Assembly (NCBI GenBank): GCA_964623925.1
Contig: CAZUVT010000084.1
Coordinates: forward strand, 1-9,173
Direction: 5' to 3'
Source: CATJXY01 sp964623925
Lineage (GTDB): Bacteria > Bacillota_I > Bacilli_A > Erysipelotrichales > Erysipelotrichaceae
DNA: 9,173 bases
Shown: one piece after another, positions 1-6,134 of the stretch
Layout of the letters: each line of letters starts with the position of its first letter
Position numbering within the stretch: the first letter of the stretch is position 1
Notes under the pieces: model-generated
What the model was told of the DNA's origin: nothing
Seen by the model: only the letters and a program-made list of their open reading frames with translations
The model's database searches: none
Position numbers and translations under genes: made by a program

Positions 1-951
1 ATAAAAATCAACTTCATTTGAAATCCTCTCAGTTTTATTTTCAAAAGTCAATAACTCATTCCCTTTTACACTAAATATTGTATCTGTAAGTTGGGTGAGT
101 TTTCCATAATATGAAAGATTAATTTCATGTCCATCCAGTGATTTTCGCTCAATATCTTCTGTCTTTGATATTTCGTAATCATAAGTAAATCCTATACAAT
201 CATTATCTTCTCCAAAAAAGATCACAATCGCACTCGGTCCATACAGACCATGATCTTCAAAATAATCTGCTGTTCTTATCCCTGCTCCGTAATAACTTGG
301 TTTTTGTTCAATTTCCGTATTCCAAATTCTCTCAGTGAAGCATTGCGGACAATTAAGAAAATATTCATCATAATTGGAAATAAGTTTTGCGAATGTGCTC
401 GGATAATACTTTTCTAATTCTTCAATAGGTCGTTCTTCAAAAACAAAATACATTTCATTTTTATTGAATACAAGATAAAAGTCAATTTCATCTGATACCT
501 TACTAATAGATGATTGCCATGATGATGGACAACTCCCTTTAACACCATAAACATTCATTGAAAACTGGATCATCTCTCCATAATAAAGATATGGATCTCC
601 TACAGTATCCCTTTTATAATCTTGTTTTCTTTCTTCTTCAGACAATCCCAAATCATAATGATAAACAAATCCAATATTCATATTATTATCTCCGATAAAA
701 CAATGAATCATTGTTGGGTTTGGAATATTATTTTTTTTAAATAATTTTTCAGTCAAATAATCTGCTTTATATATTAATGGTTCTCTTCTTTCACTCTCTG
801 AACCGTCTATAATATCTGTGAAAAGATCTTCTTCATGTTTATTGCTACTGATTTGTGTGCTGTGATTCTTTTCATTCACGTCATGAATTGAGTTAGAACT
901 ACCGCAACCAATCAATATCAAGCATAAAAAACACACTAAGTATTTTTTCAT
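1..951 (-). CDS. Putative secreted lipoprotein with two tandem copies of one domain (3' end beyond window)
   Basis: This reading frame is open from an ATG at 951 to the left edge, 317 codons with no stop, so the C-terminus is missing. The start has a GAAAGAAGG ribosome-binding site about 5 bases upstream. Residues 1-16 are a lipoprotein signal peptide: lysines at 2-3, a hydrophobic core, and the lipobox LIGC with lipidation on Cys16. A Ser/Asn/His-rich linker follows to about residue 60. Two homologous domains then follow, at about 63-159 and 228-317. They share the landmarks ADY, a G-[DE]-[DN]-N...IGF[VT]Y segment, YYG, VKG, and a closing S-[DN]-E-[IV]-DFY. A linker with C-P-x-C (202-205) lies between them. 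I recognise no enzyme family. The product should be anchored on the outer face of the membrane. It is the last of four lipoprotein genes on this strand, 212 bases after its upstream neighbour, so it may have its own promoter. That it is a real lipoprotein gene is well supported; its function is unknown. Confidence 0.85.
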   Translation of the reverse strand, partial: MKKYLVCFLCLILIGCGSSNSIHDVNEKNHSTQISSNKHEEDLFTDIIDGSESERREPLIYKADYLTEKLFKKNNIPNPTMIHCFIGDNNMNIGFVYHYDLGLSEEERKQDYKRDTVGDPYLYYGEMIQFSMNVYGVKGSCPSSWQSSISKVSDEIDFYLVFNKNEMYFVFEERPIEELEKYYPSTFAKLISNYDEYFLNCPQCFTERIWNTEIEQKPSYYGAGIRTADYFEDHGLYGPSAIVIFFGEDNDCIGFTYDYEISKTEDIERKSLDGHEINLSYYGKLTQLTDTIFSVKGNELLTFENKTERISNEVDFY

Positions 952-1066
952 AAAAACCTTCTTTCCATAGCTCACATCCTGTATCGCTCCATATTATTCC
1001 AAACTTTTTTAGGTAAAAACCCTTTTTTAGATATCAATTAAACTACCACTGATTCTTCTATGATTT

Positions 1067-1108
1067 TTATACATTTTCTGTATAAGATGATTTGTATATC
1101 ATATACAA
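1067..1108. promoter_or_regulatory. Two adjacent inverted repeats upstream of the edge lipoprotein
   Basis: The 212-base gap between the lipoproteins starting at 951 and ending at 1164 holds two neighbouring dyads built on the same TGTATA/TATACA core. The first is TTATACA (1067-1073), a 5-base spacer, and TGTATAA (1079-1085). The second is TTGTATAT (1092-1099), one base, and ATATACAA (1101-1108). Both are perfect. On the minus strand the second dyad supplies a TTGTAT that could be a -35 hexamer. A weak TATACA lies 18 bases further on, inside the first dyad, so a protein bound here could block transcription of the 951 gene. The region is AT-rich, so chance dyads are possible. Calling it an operator is an inference. 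Confidence 0.35.
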
Positions 1109-1163
1109 TAAAAACTAGTATAGATGAATGAACTAACGAAGGTTATCATTTCTTCTGTTTATG

Positions 1164-1778
1164 TTAATGAATAACACATTTCCCTTGTTCATGATATTCC
1201 GAACCGCAATATCTTCTCCACATATGCTTTAGATATTCATCGCTATTTTTACTAGGGTCTAAATCATAGTTTTTAGATATATAATCATTTAATTCTTTAA
1301 TATATGGAAGAAGTATTTCAAAATCAAAGTCTTCGACTCCGGTATATGCCAGATTAAGAAATGAAGTTTCTTCACAACCAGAATGGATATTATAGAGAAT
1401 GACTGCCATACTTTGGGTAAGTGCCAGCTTTTCATTAAGTCCAGAACAATGGTCTGATTTAATTTCTTTTTGTTTTTCATCATAATAAATCATGCATGAC
1501 AAATCATCTTGTTCCCTATAGGAATTTAAAGAAATTTCTTTAAAATTCAATGTCTCTCCTGCCATTAAGATTTCCGAGGTATTAAAATTAATAAATGCAT
1601 ATTCCAATGCAAATCCCTTGCATTCCTCTACAAAATAAATATTTTCATCTTTTTCCTCAACTATTTTACAATGATTTTTTAATTCCTCAATCGGATCATT
1701 TATTGTGTTTTCCACTTTAACAGCGCATCCACAAAACAATAATAAAATCGTAAAACAGGTTATCAACTGTTTTTTCAT
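1164..1778 (-). CDS. Putative cysteine-rich lipoprotein, 204 aa, function unknown
   Basis: The start chosen is the ATG at 1778, because a strong GGAGGGA ribosome-binding site lies just upstream at 1781-1787. A longer frame from 1802 would run through that site. Residues 1-18 are a lipoprotein signal peptide ending in F-C-G-C, with Cys18 as the lipidated residue. The -3 position is Phe, slightly off the usual lipobox. The mature part has seven further cysteines (37, 53, 95, 111, 135, 191, 201), which suggests disulphides or metal contacts outside the cell. The C-terminal third, from about residue 150, is acidic and aromatic with likely helices. No known domain is recognised. The first 21 residues match the signal peptides of the two paralogues at 1909-2364 and 2537-3004 at 14 of 21 positions, while the bodies show no obvious similarity. 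No clear promoter is seen directly upstream, so the gene may be read from the upstream lipoprotein genes. Confidence 0.8.
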   Translation of the reverse strand: MKKQLITCFTILLLFCGCAVKVENTINDPIEELKNHCKIVEEKDENIYFVEECKGFALEYAFINFNTSEILMAGETLNFKEISLNSYREQDDLSCMIYYDEKQKEIKSDHCSGLNEKLALTQSMAVILYNIHSGCEETSFLNLAYTGVEDFDFEILLPYIKELNDYISKNYDLDPSKNSDEYLKHMWRRYCGSEYHEQGKCVIH

Positions 1779-1908
1779 GTTCCCTCCATGATCGTATTTC
1801 AATTTTTTGTCTCTATAGTAGAGTGATTTCTAAATCATACATCTTATAAAGACTAACCCATTTATTAATTTAACCAAAAAAATCAATTTTAAAAAGCTTA
1901 GCTTACCT

Positions 1909-2364
1909 TTACTTTTTGGTGAAAACTTCTTCTACAGACATAACCTCGGCTTGATAATAACAAATACGGATTTTTGTAAGATCCGTTAATCCTTCTAAGT
2001 AGGGAATTTCAACACCAACATCATAGATAGCCAGACCAATACCATATAATCCATCATCAGTTTTTACATTCAAAAAATAATATTCACCTGTGTAATGAAT
2101 TTCATCGTCAAACATTCTTTCTTTGATATTTTCTTCAAGAAATATCGTCTTACCTTCCGGATTGACATACTCTCCTGCAATAGACGAAAAATCTCCGGCC
2201 ATGATCTCATCATGATTCAATTCTGAATCAATTTCAGGTTCTTCAATTGAAATCTCCGAACTTTCCTCAGGTGTTGTTGAATCTAGGATTTCTTCGCTCT
2301 CTTTGACAGTGCATCCGCACAGCAATAGCGCAATTGTAAAATAGATGATTAATTTTGTTTTCAT
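1909..2364 (-). CDS. Putative small lipoprotein, copy A of a mosaic pair (151 aa)
   Basis: The start is the ATG at 2364, four bases after a GGAGGG site (2369-2374). An in-frame ATG at 2376 overlaps that site and is a GTG in the sister gene, so it is unlikely to be used. Residues 1-18 form a lipoprotein signal peptide with lipobox LCGC (Cys18 lipidated). Residues 22-55 are an acidic Ser/Thr/Glu linker. A small domain then begins with D-F-S-S-I-A-G-E-Y at about 58-66 and ends in E-G-L-T-D-L-T-K-I-R-I-C. The FSSIAG-[ET]-[YW] opening resembles short secreted domains of Firmicutes lipoproteins that I associate, from memory and not firmly, with DUF6287. Codons 1-68 are almost identical to the copy at 2537-3004; beyond that the two diverge until the C-terminal motif. 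It is probably anchored outside the cell. Function unknown. Confidence 0.85.
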   Translation of the reverse strand: MKTKLIIYFTIALLLCGCTVKESEEILDSTTPEESSEISIEEPEIDSELNHDEIMAGDFSSIAGEYVNPEGKTIFLEENIKERMFDDEIHYTGEYYFLNVKTDDGLYGIGLAIYDVGVEIPYLEGLTDLTKIRICYYQAEVMSVEEVFTKK

Positions 2365-2375
2365 TTTTCCCTCCA
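2161..2375 (-). repeat. Direct repeat, copy A (ribosome-binding site plus first 68 codons)
   Basis: This 215-base block matches 2801-3015 at a constant offset of 640 bases with only two differences, at 2173 and 2185. Both are synonymous third-codon-position changes (Gly and Ser). The block runs from just upstream of the Shine-Dalgarno site to codon 68 of the lipoprotein. Identity drops sharply at both ends: the promoter regions are unrelated, and from codon 69 the proteins diverge. Confidence 0.95.
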
Positions 2376-2395
2376 TATTTTCTGTTTTTTAAATC

Positions 2396-2424
2396 TTTAT
2401 ATTTGATTTATTTTTGAATCTTAA
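2396..2424 (-). promoter_or_regulatory. Candidate promoter for lipoprotein copy A
   Basis: On the minus strand TTAAGA (2419-2424) and TATAAA (2396-2401) are separated by 17 bases. They match the sigma-A consensus at 4 of 6 and 5 of 6 positions. The expected start of transcription is near 2389, just ahead of the ribosome-binding site at 2369-2374. The surrounding sequence is very AT-rich, so chance matches are likely. Confidence 0.35.
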
Positions 2425-2536
2425 AATCGAAAGTGATCTCAGTATCTTAATTAGTTTTGACGCTTGATTTATAATTTCGATTTCAAACCATTTATTGTTT
2501 TCGTCCAATGCCAATTTGAAAAAGAATTTCTTCTTT

Positions 2537-3004
2537 CTATTTTTTAGTATAGATTTCTTCTACACGCAAAGGATAGTCTTGCCCATGACAAATTCTAATT
2601 TTTGTAAGATCCGTTAATCCCTCCAAAGTCGGAACCTCAACACCTTCCGGAAAAATCACAAGGGAATATCCACCATCCAAATCCGTTTTCTGATGAATAC
2701 CCATGAAATAAATGTTCTTTGGGATACAATAGATTTCCCCTGTTTGTCTTTCATCCTCCGTGAGTCCATCTTCATCAAGAATGAAAATAAGACCTTCAGA
2801 ATTGACATACTCCCCTGCAATAGATGAAAAATCTCCGGCCATGATCTCATCATGATTCAATTCTGAATCAATTTCAGGTTCTTCAATTGAAATCTCCGAA
2901 CTTTCCTCAGGTGTTGTTGAATCTAGGATTTCTTCGCTCTCTTTGACAGTGCATCCGCACAGCAATAGCGCAATTGTAAAATAGATGATTAATTTTGTTT
3001 TCAT
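2537..3004 (-). CDS. Putative small lipoprotein, copy B of a mosaic pair (155 aa)
   Basis: The start is the ATG at 3004, behind the same GGAGGG site (3009-3014) as the sister gene; a GTG at 3016 overlaps that site and is rejected. The signal peptide, lipobox LCGC (Cys18), acidic linker and opening of the domain (through residue 68) are the same as in copy A. From residue 69 the sequence differs in both residues and length, with an inserted-looking stretch around residues 80-110. It then returns to the shared E-G-L-T-D-L-T-K-I-R-I-C motif and a V-E-E-[IV]-[YF]-T-K-K end. The gene has its own consensus promoter just upstream. A 6-base stem with a GAAA loop (2521-2536) directly follows the stop codon but lacks a good T tract. 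It is a surface lipoprotein of unknown role. Confidence 0.85.
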   Translation of the reverse strand: MKTKLIIYFTIALLLCGCTVKESEEILDSTTPEESSEISIEEPEIDSELNHDEIMAGDFSSIAGEYVNSEGLIFILDEDGLTEDERQTGEIYCIPKNIYFMGIHQKTDLDGGYSLVIFPEGVEVPTLEGLTDLTKIRICHGQDYPLRVEEIYTKK

Positions 3005-3015
3005 TTTTCCCTCCA
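2801..3015 (-). repeat. Direct repeat, copy B (ribosome-binding site plus first 68 codons)
   Basis: This is the partner of the block at 2161-2375, 213 of 215 bases identical. It ends at 3015, five bases past the GGAGGG site. The promoter beyond it (3040-3068) has no counterpart upstream of copy A. Confidence 0.95.
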
Positions 3016-3039
3016 CGATCCTTTTTAAATCTCTCTTTT

Positions 3040-3068
3040 ATTATATCGAATCATTCAGGCGAAAACAA
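3040..3068 (-). promoter_or_regulatory. Promoter for lipoprotein copy B
   Basis: On the minus strand TTGTTT (3063-3068) and a perfect TATAAT (3040-3045) are separated by exactly 17 bases. Transcription should start near 3033, about 20 bases before the ribosome-binding site. The -35 lies only 15 bases beyond the AEC permease stop codon, and no terminator is visible between them. The lipoprotein genes could therefore also receive read-through from the permease. Confidence 0.65.
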
Positions 3069-3082
3069 GCTTTGATGATGGA

Positions 3083-3997
3083 TTACCATACCATCTGGGC
3101 TGCCATAAGCACAAGGGGCAAAGAGATCAAAGAAAGAAGTGTTGATAAGCTGACGATTTCTGCTCCGTAATCTGTATCTCTGTTTACGATCTGGGCAAAG
3201 ATCGGAAGCAGGGCTCCGACCGGAGCACTAGCCGCAATGAAGATGATCATTTTGATTTGATCCAATTGCGATGGCAGGAATTTAAATACCAATAAAAGCA
3301 GGATCGGGGCCAGGATCAGTCGATAAAAAGAAACCAGATAGATCCTTTTATCAGTAAATATTTCCCGTAACTGACATCTGCCTAAATAAGATCCCAAGAC
3401 CAGCATTGCCAAAGGTGTATTTAGATTCCCCATCATGGAGATAGATTCCATAATTGGCGCAAAGGGCTTGATTGGGGAAACGAAGAGTACGATTCCTACA
3501 AAAACTGCCCAAATACATGGATTTTTAATCAATTTCTTGATGGAAGCCATACTTTTATCATGAGACATCGTTATGATTCCGTAAGTCCAGCCAAACAAAT
3601 AGAAACAAACAATATAAACAGACAGATAGAATACGGATTCAATGCCCAACAAGCCGGTAACCAGGGGGATCCCCATAAATCCAGCATTAGAAAAAACGAC
3701 TGAAAATCTTTCTTCTCTGTAATCCTTCTTATATAACAGATTTGCTATGCCAATAAAAAACAAATAAGTAAACACGCTGAGAATAAATGCATATCCCAAA
3801 TTGATCAACTTTTCAGATGAAAATGCCTGATTGAACGATGTAATCAGTGTACATGGGGTGGCTACCATCAAAAGAAGATTGGATAAAACCGCTGTCGAAG
3901 GATCTGTAATGATCCTCTTTTTATATAATAGATAACCGACTGCAATCATGATAAACATTTTAATAATCTGATAAAAAACTGTGATGCCTGTCTCCAT
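3083..3997 (-). CDS. AEC-family (auxin efflux carrier type) permease
   Basis: The product is a 304-residue integral membrane protein of the AEC family (Mem_trans), which is the usual family length. Bacterial members carry organic acids such as malate, but the substrate cannot be read from sequence. Family landmarks are an N-terminal helix pair ending in M-V-A-T-P-C (45-50), S-N-A-G-F-M-G-I-P (103-111), the M-G-N-L-N-T-P-L-A-M segment (189-198), A-A-S-A-P-V-G-A (255-262), and S-T-L-L-S-L-I-S-L-P (285-294) near the end. About eight to ten helices are expected, in two halves split by a polar loop near 145-160. The start at 3997 has GGGAGAG at 4004-4010 and a good promoter further upstream. It is divergent from the LysR gene at 4495, a common arrangement in which the regulator controls the permease. 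A malate-type role by analogy with MleP/MleR is speculation, since no malolactic gene is present. Confidence 0.93.
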   Translation of the reverse strand: METGITVFYQIIKMFIMIAVGYLLYKKRIITDPSTAVLSNLLLMVATPCTLITSFNQAFSSEKLINLGYAFILSVFTYLFFIGIANLLYKKDYREERFSVVFSNAGFMGIPLVTGLLGIESVFYLSVYIVCFYLFGWTYGIITMSHDKSMASIKKLIKNPCIWAVFVGIVLFVSPIKPFAPIMESISMMGNLNTPLAMLVLGSYLGRCQLREIFTDKRIYLVSFYRLILAPILLLLVFKFLPSQLDQIKMIIFIAASAPVGALLPIFAQIVNRDTDYGAEIVSLSTLLSLISLPLVLMAAQMVW

Positions 3998-4029
3998 AAA
4001 ATTCTCTCCCTTATCAATTCATCTTCCCT

Positions 4030-4057
4030 ATTTTACAACTAGAACAGAGAATGTCAA
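4030..4057 (-). promoter_or_regulatory. Promoter for the AEC permease
   Basis: On the minus strand a perfect TTGACA (4052-4057) is followed after 16 bases by TAAAAT (4030-4035), 5 of 6 to consensus. Transcription should start near 4023, which gives a leader of about 25 bases with the ribosome-binding site at 4004-4010. Confidence 0.7.
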
Positions 4058-4428
4058 CAGTTTATCGCGTTCAATACAAAAAGGGATTTCTTATCAAAAT
4101 CATCACTACTAACTATAGCTTATAAAAATATAGACGGATATCTTCATAATGGGGCTTGAATCCCGATCTTTCAGATAAAAGAATATCAGATACAGAATAT
4201 AAAGACGGCGGATCTTATTCCGTTTTTCTTTAACGACTGCATTTTGACTCTCTGAATCATGCAGTTGGGTTATGCTGTATATCCTCTTTTACAAACCCCC
4301 ATCTTGAATAGGATGAATTATATCATAAATCTTTTTTCAAATGCTGCATGATATGGATGATTGCGGTATATCCTAAAACTATATCAGGAATTGTAGTAAT
4401 CTCAATATATTCAATATTTTTTTTGATC

Positions 4429-4445
4429 GATAAGTTTCTCTTATC
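4429..4445. promoter_or_regulatory. LysR-type operator-like dyad (T-N11-A)
   Basis: A perfect dyad, GATAAG (4429-4434), a 5-base spacer TTTCT, and CTTATC (4440-4445), contains the T-N11-A pattern (T4431, A4443) typical of LysR-type binding sites. It lies 22 bases upstream of the -10 of the LysR gene, where such proteins usually bind to repress themselves. It is about 370 bases from the permease promoter, so direct control of the permease from this site is less certain. Confidence 0.5.
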
Positions 4446-4463
4446 ACGCGTATTTTATGATGA

Positions 4464-4472
4464 TGTTATAAT
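4464..4472 (+). promoter_or_regulatory. Extended -10 promoter element for the LysR gene
   Basis: TGTTATAAT at 4464-4472 is an extended -10 (TGn followed by a perfect TATAAT). No convincing -35 hexamer is found at 16-18 bases, which fits an extended -10 or activator-dependent promoter. The start would be near 4479, immediately before the GAGGTGA ribosome-binding site at 4481-4487. Confidence 0.55.
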
Positions 4473-4494
4473 GTAGACAAGAGGTGATAGTGAA

Positions 4495-5373
4495 ATGAAT
4501 ACAACACAGATCCGCTGTTTTTTAGAAGTCGCAAAAAGTTTGAGCTATGTTCAAGCTGCTGAATCTCTTTTTACAACTCAGCCTGCTGTCAGCTATCAGA
4601 TCAATTCTTTGGAAAATGAGTTGAATCTCAAGCTTTTTTATCGTAATAACCGGAATGTCTCGTTGACTTCGGCAGGAGAATTTTTATATAAAGAGCTCTC
4701 TTCCCTTTCAAATGGTCTTCAAAATATGATCCAAACGGCTAAGATCCTGCATGATATGGAAAATCGATCGGTTATCACATTACTGATTCGCCGTCTTGCC
4801 GATCATTCTATTATCTCAAATACGATCAAGCATTATTCGGAGCATCACCCTTCTACTCAAATTGAAATACTTTCACAGAGCGATGCAAGCACAAAAGAAC
4901 TTTTGATTACCAACGACATCCAATTAGCTTTCTGCTATGAATATGAAATGCAGGATGATCCGATTTTTTCCTTTCTGCCTTTAATTAAATGCGGATATTA
5001 TGTCTTTGTCAGCAAGAATCATCGCTTAGCTGCTTACAAATCGCTGTCCTGGAAAGATTTAAGCGGAGAAACTCTTCTTTTTGCCAAGACTGAATTACAG
5101 AAAAACAAAAATGTGTTTAACTTTGCCGATCTGAATGAGATGAATATCAAAGTCTTGCCTCCTTATTGCAGCTTCGATAGCATGTTCCTCAATGTCGAAG
5201 CCGGAATCGGATTTACGATCTTGCCTTGCAGCAAAAAGAAACATTTTTCCGGATTGATCAAGATTCCGCTTGAAGATCTTCCGGATATGCATGCAGGTCT
5301 GGTATGGATTCCCGAAAGGAAAAACAAGACTGTTCAAGACTTTATTCAAATCGCCAAATCATGTACTAAATAG
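4495..5373 (+). CDS. LysR-family transcriptional regulator
   Basis: This 292-residue protein has the normal LysR length. Residues 1-60 are the winged helix-turn-helix, with the recognition region T-Q-P-A-V-S-Y-Q-I-N-S-L-E (28-40) followed by L-F-Y-R and the L-T-S-A-G wing (57-61). A linker helix runs to about 85. Residues 90-290 are the two-lobed effector-binding domain. The start has GAGGTGA seven bases upstream and an extended -10. The gene is divergent from the AEC permease and separated from it by a region with a T-N11-A dyad, which suggests self-control and perhaps control of the permease in response to a small organic molecule. The effector is unknown. It converges on the YczE-type gene, with only 23 bases between the two stop codons, and the two share a terminator. 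Confidence 0.93.
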   Translation: MNTTQIRCFLEVAKSLSYVQAAESLFTTQPAVSYQINSLENELNLKLFYRNNRNVSLTSAGEFLYKELSSLSNGLQNMIQTAKILHDMENRSVITLLIRRLADHSIISNTIKHYSEHHPSTQIEILSQSDASTKELLITNDIQLAFCYEYEMQDDPIFSFLPLIKCGYYVFVSKNHRLAAYKSLSWKDLSGETLLFAKTELQKNKNVFNFADLNEMNIKVLPPYCSFDSMFLNVEAGIGFTILPCSKKKHFSGLIKIPLEDLPDMHAGLVWIPERKNKTVQDFIQIAKSCTK

Positions 5374-5374
5374 A

Positions 5375-5398
5375 AAAAACAGGAGCAATCCTGTTTTT
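5375..5398. terminator. Bidirectional intrinsic terminator between LysR and YczE-type genes
   Basis: The perfect 10-base stem AAAAACAGGA (5375-5384) with TCCTGTTTTT (5389-5398) encloses a GCAA loop, a GNRA-type tetraloop. The A run on one arm and the T run on the other let it work for both converging genes. The stop codon of the minus-strand gene (5397-5399) lies partly in the right arm. Confidence 0.85.
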
Positions 5399-6005
5399 AT
5401 TTAAGAAAGAAAGTACGGATCTTGGCAGTGAAAAAAGAAATGAACGAGCCAAGACAGAATGCATGAATGATACTACTGATGCCCACTGTGGCATGAAACA
5501 AGAATCCAATGAAAAGTCCAAACAGATCCTGTGTGATCCGAAGCGGCATATAGGGAACTTTCGACAGATGTTTCGTCACAACAAACGCAAAGGAATCCCA
5601 AGGAGAAGCTCCCATATCTGCCGCCAGATAGAAAGCACATCCAAACGAAGTAATCAACACACCGACTATCATTGCCAAAAAGAAAGCATTAAAAGGCAAG
5701 GAATTTAATAATCCTGTACAGAACGGACTGACAAAATCGGCACAATATCCTACTAATACCATATTTCCAATCGTACCCAGTCCGATCTGAGATCGATCAA
5801 AAAGCAGCGGAATCAAAAACAGAAGACAGTTGACAATCAACTGCACATTTCCAAATGAAATCCCCGTAAAAGAAGAAAGTCCCAGATTCATCGTACTGAA
5901 TGGATCATTGCCCATGTTGGCATATAAAGAAAATGCTATTCCGATTCCGATCATTAAATTGCCGCCCAGCATTAATAGAAATCGGATGACTGTTTGCTGT
6001 TTCAT
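5397..6005 (-). CDS. YczE/YyaS/YitT-type membrane protein
   Basis: This is a 202-residue integral membrane protein with about five helices (roughly 8-30, 52-70, 76-95, 107-130, 160-195). It matches the YczE-like family in length and in its hallmark duplicated motif: L-Y-A-N-M-G-N-D-P-F-S at 27-37 and L-A-A-D-M-G-A-S-P-W-D-S at 127-138, each following a membrane helix. The biochemical function of the family is not established; some members sit beside transport or regulatory genes. The start at 6005 has AGAAGGTGA six bases upstream. It diverges from the MATE gene (129 bases between starts) and converges on LysR. Whether it works with either is not shown. Confidence 0.88.
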   Translation of the reverse strand: MKQQTVIRFLLMLGGNLMIGIGIAFSLYANMGNDPFSTMNLGLSSFTGISFGNVQLIVNCLLFLIPLLFDRSQIGLGTIGNMVLVGYCADFVSPFCTGLLNSLPFNAFFLAMIVGVLITSFGCAFYLAADMGASPWDSFAFVVTKHLSKVPYMPLRITQDLFGLFIGFLFHATVGISSIIHAFCLGSFISFFTAKIRTFFLK

Positions 6006-6040
6006 ATTTTATCACCTTCTATAAAGATAGCAGAAAATTG

Positions 6041-6069
6041 AAATAACTGCAAACACTGATCTTTGTCAA
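6041..6069 (-). promoter_or_regulatory. Weak candidate promoter for the YczE-type gene
   Basis: On the minus strand a perfect TTGACA (6064-6069) is followed after 17 bases by TTATTT (6041-6046), a poor -10. The resulting leader would keep the ribosome-binding site. An alternative, TTGCAG/TATCTT (6047-6052 and 6024-6029), would start inside the ribosome-binding site and is less likely. Confidence 0.35.
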
Positions 6070-6082
6070 CAAAATAACGAAC

Positions 6083-6111
6083 TGGATTTTTCTTTTCACT
6101 TCGATTATAAT
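6083..6111 (+). promoter_or_regulatory. Promoter for the MATE efflux gene
   Basis: A perfect TATAAT at 6106-6111 has a weak TGGATT at 6083-6088, 17 bases upstream. Transcription should start near 6118, just ahead of the GGAGG site at 6123-6127. Confidence 0.5.
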
Positions 6112-6134
6112 ATACAGGTTTTGGAGGTATAAAA

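Larger units (their letters stand above)
3998..4494. other. 497-base divergent intergenic region between permease and LysR regulator
   Basis: No gene is supported here. It holds the permease promoter at the left, the LysR operator-like dyad and -10 at the right, and several unexplained structures between. These are: an 8-base stem (4201-4208 with 4220-4227, one G-T pair) followed by C-TTT; a hairpin with 7-base arms ACTGCAT (4236-4242) and ATGCAGT (4259-4265); and a repeated 12-mer that differs at one base, at 4274-4285 and 4363-4374 (GC[T/G]GTATATCCT). Short peptide-like frames exist on both strands around 4085-4231, but all are broken by stops and have no start with a ribosome-binding site. 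Confidence 0.6.

Noticed and set aside
1127..1150. Bulged hairpin downstream of the 1164-1778 lipoprotein
   Set aside because: The stem has a two-base bulge and no T tract directly after it, so it does not support a terminator call.
1779..1802. Eight-codon N-terminal extension of the 1164-1778 lipoprotein
   Set aside because: The extension would translate the Shine-Dalgarno site and put a charged leader before the signal peptide.
1894..1904. AAGC/GCTT mini-hairpin with a T run after lipoprotein copy A
   Set aside because: The four-base stem is too weak to call a terminator in such AT-rich sequence.
4150..4172. Sequence resembling a tRNA T-arm (GGGGCTTGAATCCC)
   Set aside because: No acceptor, D or anticodon arms can be built around it.
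5095..5349. Minus-strand frame inside the LysR gene
   Set aside because: It lies fully within a well-supported gene in another frame and has no homology-like pattern.
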